From: Desulfotignum sp032250905
Lineage (GTDB): Bacteria > Desulfobacterota > Desulfobacteria > Desulfobacterales > Desulfobacteraceae
Assembly (NCBI GenBank): GCA_032250905.1
Contig: JAVVEQ010000008.1
Span: 1 to 64,000, forward strand
Direction of reading: 5' to 3'
DNA length: 64,000 bases
Position numbers and translations under genes: made by a program. The notes beneath the pieces are model-generated. The model saw only the letters and a program-made list of their open reading frames with translations, ran no database searches and had not been told where the DNA came from. Each line of letters begins with the position of its first letter. Position 1 is the stretch's first letter. This document shows, in pieces, positions 52,017 through 59,064 of the stretch.

Positions 52017-52985
52017 AGATTCGCTTCCTTCACTGTTGCGGTTTCATCCCCTGCAGGCAGCCGGATGGTAAAACAGGTCCCGCGACCCGGCTGACTGTCC
52101 ACGGTTATGGTGCCGTTGTGGTGTTCAATGATGCCGAACACCGTGGAAAGGCCTAATCCCACCCCGTGGCCGTCGTTTTTGGTGGTGAAAAACGGTTCAA
52201 AAATGCGGGGCAGGTCCTCGGGAAAAATACCTTTGCCGTCATCCTCCAACCGGATGCATACCTGCCGGTCCGCGTCCTCGAAATCCGCCGTAACCCGGAT
52301 CCGGCCTGCCGGCTGCCCAGGGGGTGCCGCGTCTTTACCGGCATCGGATCCGGCCCGATGCTTTCCCTCAATCGCGTCAATGGCATTGAAAATCAGATTG
52401 ATCAGACATTGCTGCAATTGATTGATATCGCCTGACACTTTGGGGATTTGGGTATCACAGGTAATTTCCAGGCGGATCTGCGCAGCGCCGGGTTTCCTGA
52501 TAGACAATGGACAGATAATTCTGGAACCGGGTCCGGGCGGCGGCATCCCATTCCGGTTTTTTCATCAGCCGGATCATCAGTTGAATATAGTTCAGAATTC
52601 CGGACAACGGATTGTTGATCTCGTGGACCATGCTGGCGGCCAGACGGCCCAGGGACATCATTTTTTCCTGATGCAGAATTTTTTCCTGGTTCAGGACGGT
52701 CTGTTCCAGAAGCCGCGTATAATCGGCCAGTTCCTTCTGGTTCTGATACCGTTCCATGGCCCGTTTAAGGGCCAGGTGTAACGTGGTGTCATCCACCGGC
52801 TTGGTGATAAAATCAGACGCATCATGCTGCAGTGCAGTGATCGCTTTTTTGATGTCTGCAAATCCCGTGGTGACGATCACCTGGGTTTCCGGCCGGATGC
52901 GGCGGGCCTGTTTTCTTTTATTCCGGCACTGGCAGTTGGGGTCTTCGCCGAACGCCTGCAGGGATCTGACATCAAGACACCTCCC
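52013..52985 (-). pseudogene. Receiver-histidine kinase hybrid with N-terminal truncation and an internal deletion
   Basis: Read from the right, coding begins in the middle of a receiver domain: RRIRPETQVIVTTGFADIKK, then ASDFITKPVDD; the first half with the phosphoacceptor is absent. A coiled coil and HisKA helix follow (MSLGRLAASMVHEINNPLSG). At about 52500 the frame changes from YLSIVYQETRRCAD to AAQIRLEIT; about 40 residues between HisKA and the N-box are missing. The shared GCGCAGAT at the joint reads both ways, which suggests deletion between short repeats. The catalytic domain (CLINLIFNAIDAIEG, LEDDGKGI, GVGLGLSTVFGII) is intact. Residues before RRIRPE are from unknown sequence. Confidence 0.82.
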
Positions 52986-53269
52986 TTGGCTCAGGATATA
53001 GTATTGATGTTAAAGCAAACATTATGCCAGAAAACTCATACCTGGCGCATGCTTTTCCCGGTACTGTCAGACGGCCGATCTACAGAGCGTGGCACACATT
53101 TGCCGAACCGGGGATACCCGCAGCGATTCAGAAACGATACTTAGAGTAGCACAACTGCAACTTTGATGAAGTCCCCCTTGGACCACTGCCTGCAAACAGG
53201 CGTCATCAAGTGGTTCAACCTGCTGATATTTAAAACAAACCATATTTATATCTTTCAAAATCATCTGAA
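52986..53269. other. Divergent intergenic region with nested inverted repeats
   Basis: No gene is seen here. At 53183-53213 CCACT and AGTGG flank GCCTG-CAAA-CAGGC (53188-53201), and TTTGATGA at 53163-53170 pairs with TCATCAA at 53203-53209. The repeats lie 60-110 bases upstream of the sigma-54 promoter at 53270, the usual place for enhancer-binding-protein sites. This role is inference. Confidence 0.5.
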
Positions 53270-53285
53270 TGGCACAGGCTTTGCT
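53270..53285 (+). promoter_or_regulatory. Sigma-54 (-24/-12) promoter of the ORP operon
   Basis: TGGCACAGGCTTTGCT matches the consensus TGGCAC-N5-TTGCW, with GG and GC separated by exactly ten bases. The expected start point is near 53296, about 40 bases before the first gene. In Desulfovibrio vulgaris the orp operons are known to be sigma-54 dependent. Confidence 0.8.
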
Positions 53286-53335
53286 TTGTGAGGAGAGGTG
53301 TTTAAACGAACAGACAAAGCGCATAAGGGAAAACC

Positions 53336-53725
53336 ATGATAACCGCAGTACTGGCAGTAAAAGACAGACAGGCATTCACATCTCTGGCACAGCAGTTGCT
53401 GCGGTATCCGGTGGATCTTCACTGGACTGCCTCCGGAACAGCTGTTCTTGAAATGATATCACAGGCCGTGAATCAGTGCAAACACGTTGATCTGGTTATC
53501 ACGGATGAAACCCTGGCAGACATGTCCGGGCGGGATCTTGTGAAACAGGTGACCATGAAAAGTCCCATGACCCACTGTGTGGCCGCCAGCACACTATCTC
53601 CAGACCAGTTCCATGAAGCCTATGAAGGACTGGGCGTTCTCATGCAGGTTTCATTGACCCCGGACGCTGAATCCGGAGAAAAGCTGGTGCGTGTCCTGAA
53701 AAAACTGAACATCTTGAAAGAATGA
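53336..53725 (+). CDS. Degenerate receiver-domain protein
   Basis: A single 129-residue receiver-like domain. The phosphoacceptor-type aspartate is present in VDLVITDETLADMSGRDLVK, but the N-terminal acidic pair is missing (MITAVLAVKDRQAF) and the conserved KP near the end is replaced by SLTPD. It may therefore not be phosphorylated in the normal way and may act as a protein-interaction module. It is the first gene of the ORP operon, behind the sigma-54 promoter, 10 bases before the first ATPase gene. An AAGGGAAA site supports the start. Confidence 0.85.
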   Translation: MITAVLAVKDRQAFTSLAQQLLRYPVDLHWTASGTAVLEMISQAVNQCKHVDLVITDETLADMSGRDLVKQVTMKSPMTHCVAASTLSPDQFHEAYEGLGVLMQVSLTPDAESGEKLVRVLKKLNILKE

Positions 53726-53735
53726 GGTATCATAA

Positions 53736-54599
53736 ATGATCATCAGCATAGCAAGCGGAAAAGGCGGTACCGGTAAGACAACCGTGGCCGCCAATCTGGC
53801 CGCTTCGTTGAAACAGCCGGTCACGGTGCTGGATTGTGATGTGGAAGAACCCAACCTCCATTTATTTTTGCACCCGGAAATCCGTTCACAGGAAAAAGTG
53901 ATTGCGCCGGTGCCGGAAATCGACCTGGACCGGTGCACGCTCTGCAAGAAATGTATGGAGATCTGCCGGTTCAATGCCATTGCTGTAGCCGGAAACACCG
54001 TTGTCACCTTTCCTGAACTGTGCCACTCCTGCGGCGGGTGCACCGTCATCTGTCCGGAAAACGCCGTCACAGAGAAAGAACGGATTCTGGGAACCGTGGA
54101 AACCGGCGCCGGGCCGTGGCCGGATATGGCTTTTGGCCAGGGATTGCTGGATATCGGCCAGGTCATGGTCCCGCCGGTGATTCGCCAGGTCAAATCCCAC
54201 CGGGCACCTGATCAGGGTATCACCTTGATTGATGCACCGCCAGGCACGTCTTGCCCGGTCATCGCCGCCATGAAAGACACCGATTTTGTCATTCTGGTCA
54301 CAGAACCGACACCATTCGGACTCAATGACCTGAAACTGGCGGTGGAAACCGTCCGGCTGCTGAATATCCCCCACGGCCTGATCATCAACCGGGCTGGAAT
54401 AGGAGATGACGCAGTATATACCTATGCAGAGGAAAAAAACCTGCCGGTTCTCATGGAAATCCCATATGACCAAGCCATCGCTGAAGCCTATTCCAAAGGT
54501 GAACTGATCATATCGCAGCAGGAAGATTACAAAGAAAAATTTCAAACCCTTTACCAAAAAATCTGCCGCCTGGCAGGTCCAGAAAAGTGTGCCCCATGA
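53736..54599 (+). CDS. ORP-operon P-loop ATPase with ferredoxin insert (first copy)
   Basis: The 287-residue protein is a MinD/Mrp-type ATPase with the deviant Walker A motif SGKGGTGKTT at residues 8-17, the switch region VLDCDVEEPNLH and LIDAPPGTSCPV. Inserted at about 65-115 are two [4Fe-4S] motifs, CTLCKKCMEIC and CHSCGGCTVIC. This is the layout of the paired ATPases of the orange-protein (ORP) complex of Desulfovibrio (DVU2103/DVU2104 type). It should act with the second copy, probably as a heterodimer, on metal-cluster assembly or positioning; the function is not settled. Confidence 0.92.
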   Translation: MIISIASGKGGTGKTTVAANLAASLKQPVTVLDCDVEEPNLHLFLHPEIRSQEKVIAPVPEIDLDRCTLCKKCMEICRFNAIAVAGNTVVTFPELCHSCGGCTVICPENAVTEKERILGTVETGAGPWPDMAFGQGLLDIGQVMVPPVIRQVKSHRAPDQGITLIDAPPGTSCPVIAAMKDTDFVILVTEPTPFGLNDLKLAVETVRLLNIPHGLIINRAGIGDDAVYTYAEEKNLPVLMEIPYDQAIAEAYSKGELIISQQEDYKEKFQTLYQKICRLAGPEKCAP

Positions 54600-55489
54600 A
54601 AGAACTGGTGATATTGAGTGGAAAAGGCGGCACCGGCAAAACCAGCCTGACCGCCGCATTTGCAGGACTCAGTTCCTCGTTGATGCTCTGTGATGCTGAT
54701 GTGGATGCAGCCGACCTGCACCTGATTATGGCCCCGGACGTTCAGGAAACCCATGATTTTGCGGGCGGCAATGAGGCGGTCATCGACCCGGAACGGTGTT
54801 CCGGTTGTGGGACATGTCTGGATCTGTGCCGGTTCGATGCCATTGATGAAAACAACGGACACTATTCTGTGGATGCTTTGAACTGCGAAGGCTGCGGGGT
54901 CTGTGTGGACATGTGCCCGGAAACCGCCATTGATTTTCCCCGGAAAACCTGCGGTCAATGGTTTGTTTCCCAGACCCGTTTCGGCCCCATGGTCCATGCC
55001 CGTTTAGGCATTGCAGAAGAAAATTCCGGCCGCCTGGTGACCCTGGTCCGGGAACAGGCCAGAAACCGGGCCAGAGACGCGCATGTTGATTTGATTCTCA
55101 CAGACGGCCCTCCGGGCATCGGATGCCCGGTCATAGCCAGTATTGGACAGTCCAGTGCCATTCTCATCGTGGCGGAACCCACGGTGTCGGGTATCCATGA
55201 CATGAAACGGGTGGGGGAACTGGCCGCCCATTTCAAAATTCCGGCCATGGTGTGCATCAATAAATTTGATCTGAACCTGGACCAGACCCGGGAAATCGAA
55301 ACCATTGCCCGGAAAAAAAACATACTGATGTCAGGGAAAATCCCTTTTGATCCGGCCTTTACCAAAGCCATGATCCAGATTCAGACGCTGCTGGAATATG
55401 ATGCACACGGACCGGCGGCACAGGCGGTCAAGGAGATATGGCAGACAGTGATGACGCATCCTGCCATGAAACTGGAACGATTGATGTAA
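54596..55489 (+). CDS. ORP-operon P-loop ATPase with ferredoxin insert (second copy)
   Basis: The start at 54596 overlaps the first copy's stop (ATGA); the protein has 297 residues. Walker A is SGKGGTGKTS, followed by LCDADVDAADLHL, two [4Fe-4S] motifs (CSGCGTCLDLC and CEGCGVCVDMC) and LTDGPPGIGCPV. It is clearly paralogous to the upstream gene but diverged, as in the two-ATPase ORP complex. Strict translational coupling fits equal production of a heterodimer in the cytoplasm. Confidence 0.92.
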   Translation: MKELVILSGKGGTGKTSLTAAFAGLSSSLMLCDADVDAADLHLIMAPDVQETHDFAGGNEAVIDPERCSGCGTCLDLCRFDAIDENNGHYSVDALNCEGCGVCVDMCPETAIDFPRKTCGQWFVSQTRFGPMVHARLGIAEENSGRLVTLVREQARNRARDAHVDLILTDGPPGIGCPVIASIGQSSAILIVAEPTVSGIHDMKRVGELAAHFKIPAMVCINKFDLNLDQTREIETIARKKNILMSGKIPFDPAFTKAMIQIQTLLEYDAHGPAAQAVKEIWQTVMTHPAMKLERLM

Positions 55490-55535
55490 TAAAAACAACC
55501 CAAGAATAAGCAGATATCAGCTTGAAGGAGACTGT

Positions 55536-55919
55536 ATGAAAAACGGAAGAATCGCTATCCCCTCCAATGGTGAGGGCGGCCTTAAAGGAACCCGGTCGGG
55601 TCATTTCGGACATTGTGATGTCTTTACCTTTGTGGATGTCGAAGATGGCAGAATCACAGGGGTTTCCACCCTTCCCAACCAGGAACATGTTCAGGGAGGT
55701 TGTATGGTGCCGGTCAATTTGCTGGCCGAACACCGGGTCAATGCCTTGATCGTGGGCGGCATCGGAATGCGGCCGCTCATGGGATTCCGCCAGGTGGGCA
55801 TTGACGTGTACCATGATGATCAGCGGCCGGAAATCGAGCCGGTGGTCATGGATCTCATTGCCGGCAAACTGCCGGCAATCACCAACGACCAGGTCTGCGG
55901 CGGTGGCGGCGGACAGTAA
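55536..55919 (+). CDS. NifX/NifB-type dinitrogenase cofactor-domain protein with Cys-Gly tail
   Basis: A 127-residue protein of the NifX/NafY/ORP domain family: KNGRIAIPSNGEGGLKGTRS at the start, GHFGHCDVFTFVDVEDGRI in the middle and ALIVGGIGMRPLMGF later. Histidines and cysteines in GHFGHC and VQGGCMVP could hold a metal cluster, and the tail ends CGGGGGQ. Related domains carry Mo-Fe or Mo-Cu cluster precursors. It lies between the ATPase pair and the ORP-like gene, 9 bases upstream of the latter. Confidence 0.88.
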   Translation: MKNGRIAIPSNGEGGLKGTRSGHFGHCDVFTFVDVEDGRITGVSTLPNQEHVQGGCMVPVNLLAEHRVNALIVGGIGMRPLMGFRQVGIDVYHDDQRPEIEPVVMDLIAGKLPAITNDQVCGGGGGQ

Positions 55920-55928
55920 GGAGGCTTC

Positions 55929-56288
55929 ATGAAACTTGCCATTACAGCCACCGGCCCGGACCTGTCCGCAGACGTGGACCCGCGTTTCGGACGGGCAGCC
56001 TATATCCTGGTGGTGGATTCAGAAACCCTGGAAGTGGATGTCATTGACAATGCCGCCAACAAGGATGCCTTTAAAGGCGCCGGCATCCAGGCGGCGGCTG
56101 CAGTATCCGAAAAAGGCGCGGATGTTCTTCTGACCGGATTCTGTGGCCCCAATGCCTACAAAACGCTGGATGCCGCGGGGATCAAAGTGGCCAACGATGT
56201 CAGCGGCACCGTTCAATCAGCGGTGGAACGGTTCAATGCGGGTGAATATACTTTTTCATCCGCCCCCAATACCGAAGGCCACTGGTAA
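55929..56288 (+). CDS. Orange-protein-like NifX-family protein
   Basis: A 119-residue NifX-type domain starting MKLAITATGPDLSADVDPRFGRA and continuing with AAVSEKGADVLLTGFCGPNAY. Size and pattern match the orange protein (ORP) of Desulfovibrio, which holds a mixed Mo-Cu sulfide cluster. A GAGG site precedes the start. It closes the operon; about 190 bases further on the PocR gene has its own promoter. Cluster content here is inferred from the family. Confidence 0.85.
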   Translation: MKLAITATGPDLSADVDPRFGRAAYILVVDSETLEVDVIDNAANKDAFKGAGIQAAAAVSEKGADVLLTGFCGPNAYKTLDAAGIKVANDVSGTVQSAVERFNAGEYTFSSAPNTEGHW

Positions 56289-56347
56289 TCCCGGGTCCGC
56301 CTTATTATAAACAGATTCCGCACAACACTGATTTCGCATTTGTCTGG

Positions 56348-56416
56348 ACCCCCGGGGTGGTGGCATCTTACCCTCCTATCTTACCCCTTAAAAAAAGGTG
56401 TCACCATCCCGGGGGT
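56348..56416. repeat. Long imperfect inverted repeat
   Basis: About 18-base arms, 56348-56365 and 56399-56416, pair with two or three mismatches (ACCCCCGGGGTGGTGG against CCATCCCGGGGGT) around a 33-base loop that contains a repeated CTTACCC. It lies between the end of the ORP operon and the promoter at 56427. It could end the ORP transcript, though no T-tract follows, or bind a regulator. Confidence 0.7.
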
Positions 56417-56426
56417 TCAGCTCTCA

Positions 56427-56455
56427 TTGACATTCACACCATACTCGAATATAAT
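56427..56455 (+). promoter_or_regulatory. Consensus sigma-70 promoter of the PocR-domain gene
   Basis: TTGACA (56427-56432), exactly 17 bases, and TATAAT (56450-56455) match the consensus perfectly. The leader to the ATG at 56479 is only about 17 bases. Confidence 0.9.
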
Positions 56456-56478
56456 TCTAAATTTTCAGGAAATCTGAT

Positions 56479-56991
56479 ATGACACTTTTAGATATCTGTC
56501 CAATGGAAACATGGGAGGCTCTGGAAACAGAGCTGTATGAAAAATTTAATCTTCAGGGATCTGTGTTCAATCCTGAAGGCATACGCATCACCCAGGTGAA
56601 AAATTTTTCCAACCCGCTCTGTCCTGCCATCAAAGCGCTTGAAAAAGGCCAGACATTCATCTGTTCCACGGCCCACATGAACATGACCGCCATGGTGAAA
56701 CAATCGCGAAAACCGGTGGTGGAAGAATGCGACGCCGGCCTGACAAAACTGGTGGTTCCCATTTTTTACAAAGATGAATTTGTGGGCGTGGCCGGCGGGT
56801 GCGGACTGCTGACCCAGGGGGAATCCGTGGACAGCTTTGCCGTATCAAAAATCGCTGACATGGATGAAGCAGAGGTGAAACGGCTGGAATCCGGTGTTCC
56901 CAACATCTCCAGAGAAGCCATTTCACAGGCCGTTGACATCATTCAGGGACGGATTCAGCAGATCTTGACATCCTGCACTGAAAACTGCTGA
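56479..56991 (+). CDS. PocR-domain sensory protein
   Basis: The 170-residue protein consists of a PocR-type ligand-binding domain: FNLQGSVFNPEGIRITQVKN, NPLCPAIKALEKGQTFICST and KLVVPIFYKDEFVGVAGGCG, with several conserved cysteines (CPAI, CST, CDAG, CGL) that could bind a metal or small ligand. No output domain (HTH, kinase) is fused, so it would act through a partner. It has its own perfect sigma-70 promoter and lies seven bases upstream of a methyltransferase gene. Confidence 0.82.
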   Translation: MTLLDICPMETWEALETELYEKFNLQGSVFNPEGIRITQVKNFSNPLCPAIKALEKGQTFICSTAHMNMTAMVKQSRKPVVEECDAGLTKLVVPIFYKDEFVGVAGGCGLLTQGESVDSFAVSKIADMDEAEVKRLESGVPNISREAISQAVDIIQGRIQQILTSCTENC

Positions 56992-56997
56992 CACCCT

Positions 56998-58173
56998 ATG
57001 GCGGATTCGGCTTTTGCCAGACGGGTCAAACGGCGTGTCAGTGCCAGAATCCATGAATTTTTTGCCGTCTGCCCCCCCGGTCTCAGACAGGTGTGTGCAC
57101 AGGAACTGACCGGACTGGATGCAGGGATTCACAACATCCAGTCCGTGGCCGGCGGGGTGGCATTTCACTCCAGAATAATGGATGCCTGTCTGGCCAACCT
57201 GTGGCTTCGTGCCCCGTCCCGCATTCTCATGCGTCTGGCCCGGTTCAGGGCCACCCGTTTTTCAATACTGGAAAAAAAACTGTCAGACATCGACTGGGAG
57301 ATCTTCCTGCCGGCCGGCAACGATCCGATCATACAGGTAACTGCGCATACATCCCGGCTGTACCATTCCGATGCCATCGCTGACAGATGCCGTCTTGTTG
57401 TCCGGGCTGCGCTGGGCACAGGACAGCGCAGAAACAATACGGCTGATCCACCCTCTGTGTCACAGACAATCATGATCCGGGCCGAAAACGACCGGTTCGA
57501 AATCTCTCTGGACATGTCCGGTCCACCACTGTTCAAACGGGGTATCAAAAAACAGGTGGCATCCGCCCCTTTGCGGGAAAATCTGGCTTTTGCCATCCTG
57601 AATGCCGCCGGATTCACCGACCAGGACGTGCTCATGGATCCCATGTGCGGATCCGGGACCTTTGCCATTGAAGGCGCCATGATACAGGCCCGCGTTCCAC
57701 CCGGATTCCACCGCGGTTTTGCGTTTGAAACCTGGCCCGGTGTGAGCCCTGCGTCTTTTGCCCACAGCCGGGCCCGGGCCGCACAGCAATTTTCAAAAGT
57801 CCACGCCATATTTGCCTTTGATGTGGATCCAAAGGCCATGCACATCCTTTCCGCCAATTTAGCCGGCCATGAATTCCTGGCCCCGGTACAGGCATCCCGA
57901 CTGGATTTTTTTGACCTGGTGCCGGCCCGGTTCTCGAAACGCAAGGGCGTCCTCGTTCTGAATCCGCCCTATGGAAAGCGCATGGAAAACCACATGGACA
58001 CCCCCGCTTTTTACCGTGAAATTACCCGGAAACTGGCAGCGGACTTCAAAGGATGGCGGATCGGCCTGATTTATCCGGGCAAACAGTTCCGCCACATGAA
58101 TTTTCTCAATCTCCGGCCGTTCCCTTTTTTCCACGGCGGTCTGTATCTGGCTGCCGGCATCGGCACGGTCTGA
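56998..58173 (+). CDS. THUMP-domain 23S rRNA-type guanine-N2 methyltransferase (RlmL/UPF0020 family)
   Basis: The 391-residue protein has a THUMP RNA-binding domain (about 20-175; FFAVCPPGLRQVCAQEL and the later HTSRLYHSDAI) and a SAM-dependent methyltransferase domain with LMDPMCGSGTFAIEGA and catalytic NPPYGKRM. This fits RlmL/RlmK-N type or TrmN-like enzymes that methylate guanine N2 in RNA. It lacks the RlmK half found in E. coli RlmKL. The exact RNA target is inferred only to family level. Seven bases separate it from the PocR gene. Confidence 0.9.
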   Translation: MADSAFARRVKRRVSARIHEFFAVCPPGLRQVCAQELTGLDAGIHNIQSVAGGVAFHSRIMDACLANLWLRAPSRILMRLARFRATRFSILEKKLSDIDWEIFLPAGNDPIIQVTAHTSRLYHSDAIADRCRLVVRAALGTGQRRNNTADPPSVSQTIMIRAENDRFEISLDMSGPPLFKRGIKKQVASAPLRENLAFAILNAAGFTDQDVLMDPMCGSGTFAIEGAMIQARVPPGFHRGFAFETWPGVSPASFAHSRARAAQQFSKVHAIFAFDVDPKAMHILSANLAGHEFLAPVQASRLDFFDLVPARFSKRKGVLVLNPPYGKRMENHMDTPAFYREITRKLAADFKGWRIGLIYPGKQFRHMNFLNLRPFPFFHGGLYLAAGIGTV

Positions 58174-58230
58174 GCCTGCCTCCTTTAAAATCCAGTGGCA
58201 ATTCCTGACCAATTGTGCTTAACTGGTATC

Positions 58231-58980
58231 ATGAAATCTGCGGTTCTCATATTTTTCGCACTGGCAGCAGTTTTGATCCATCCTGTTTTTTGCTTTTCAG
58301 GCGGTCCTGTGGACAATCGGTTGTGGGCCGAACTGCTCAAGGATCATGTCACAGACGGCCGGGTGGATTATGACGGTTTCAAGCAGGATGAAGCCAAACT
58401 GGATCGATACCTGTCCATTTTAAGCGCAACACAGCCGGCGGCACTGTCTTACAATCACCAGTTCGCCTTTTATATCAATGCATATAACGCGTTTACCATC
58501 AAGCTGATTTTAACGAGGTACCCGGGCATCAATTCCATCAAGGAAATCAGCAGCTTCTTTTCCAACCCCTGGAGCCGGAAATTCATCCCCCTTAACGGGT
58601 TCAAAGTGAGTCTGGACCATATTGAAAATGATATCCTCAGGACGCGGTTCAAGGATCCAAGAATTCATTTTGCCATCAACTGTGCGGCCCGAAGCTGTCC
58701 CCCCCTTTCAAACATCCCCTATGAGGGTGACACACTGGAAACCCGCCTGGATGAACAGACACGGCAGTTCATCAACGATCCGGGCAATACGTTTTTAAAA
58801 GACAACACCTTGTTTGTCAGCCGGATTTTCAAATGGTTTGAAGATGATTTTTCAGGCAATCCATTGGGTTTTATCCGGCAACATGCTGAGATCCCCTTGA
58901 AACAGGCTCTGGACCAGGCATCTGCCAGAGGAAGTATTGATCTTGAACCCCTTTATTACGATTGGACCTTGAACCGGTAG
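58231..58980 (+). CDS. Secreted DUF547-domain protein
   Basis: The start at 58231 gives 249 residues with a classic signal peptide (MKSAVLIFFALAAVLIHPVF) and a cleavage-like C-F-S. The DUF547 domain is recognisable by FAFYINAYNAFTIKLIL, DPRIHFAINCAARSCPPL and the C-terminal VSRIFKWFEDDF. Its function is unknown; the conserved cysteine and histidine pattern suggests a papain-like or transglutaminase-like fold, which is inference. It is probably periplasmic. The ribosome-binding site is weak. Confidence 0.88.
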   Translation: MKSAVLIFFALAAVLIHPVFCFSGGPVDNRLWAELLKDHVTDGRVDYDGFKQDEAKLDRYLSILSATQPAALSYNHQFAFYINAYNAFTIKLILTRYPGINSIKEISSFFSNPWSRKFIPLNGFKVSLDHIENDILRTRFKDPRIHFAINCAARSCPPLSNIPYEGDTLETRLDEQTRQFINDPGNTFLKDNTLFVSRIFKWFEDDFSGNPLGFIRQHAEIPLKQALDQASARGSIDLEPLYYDWTLNR

Positions 58981-59064
58981 ACACCGGTATGAGATCCTCT
59001 GAAACGGCAACCGACGGCTTTCATGGCTTGCCAAACCTGTCGGAATGATGTATAACTACAATCC

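Noticed and set aside
53090..53103. TGGCACACATTTGC, a second sigma-54-like site upstream of the ORP operon.
   Set aside because: The GG and GC are nine, not ten, bases apart, which sigma-54 does not tolerate well. The site at 53270 has the correct spacing.
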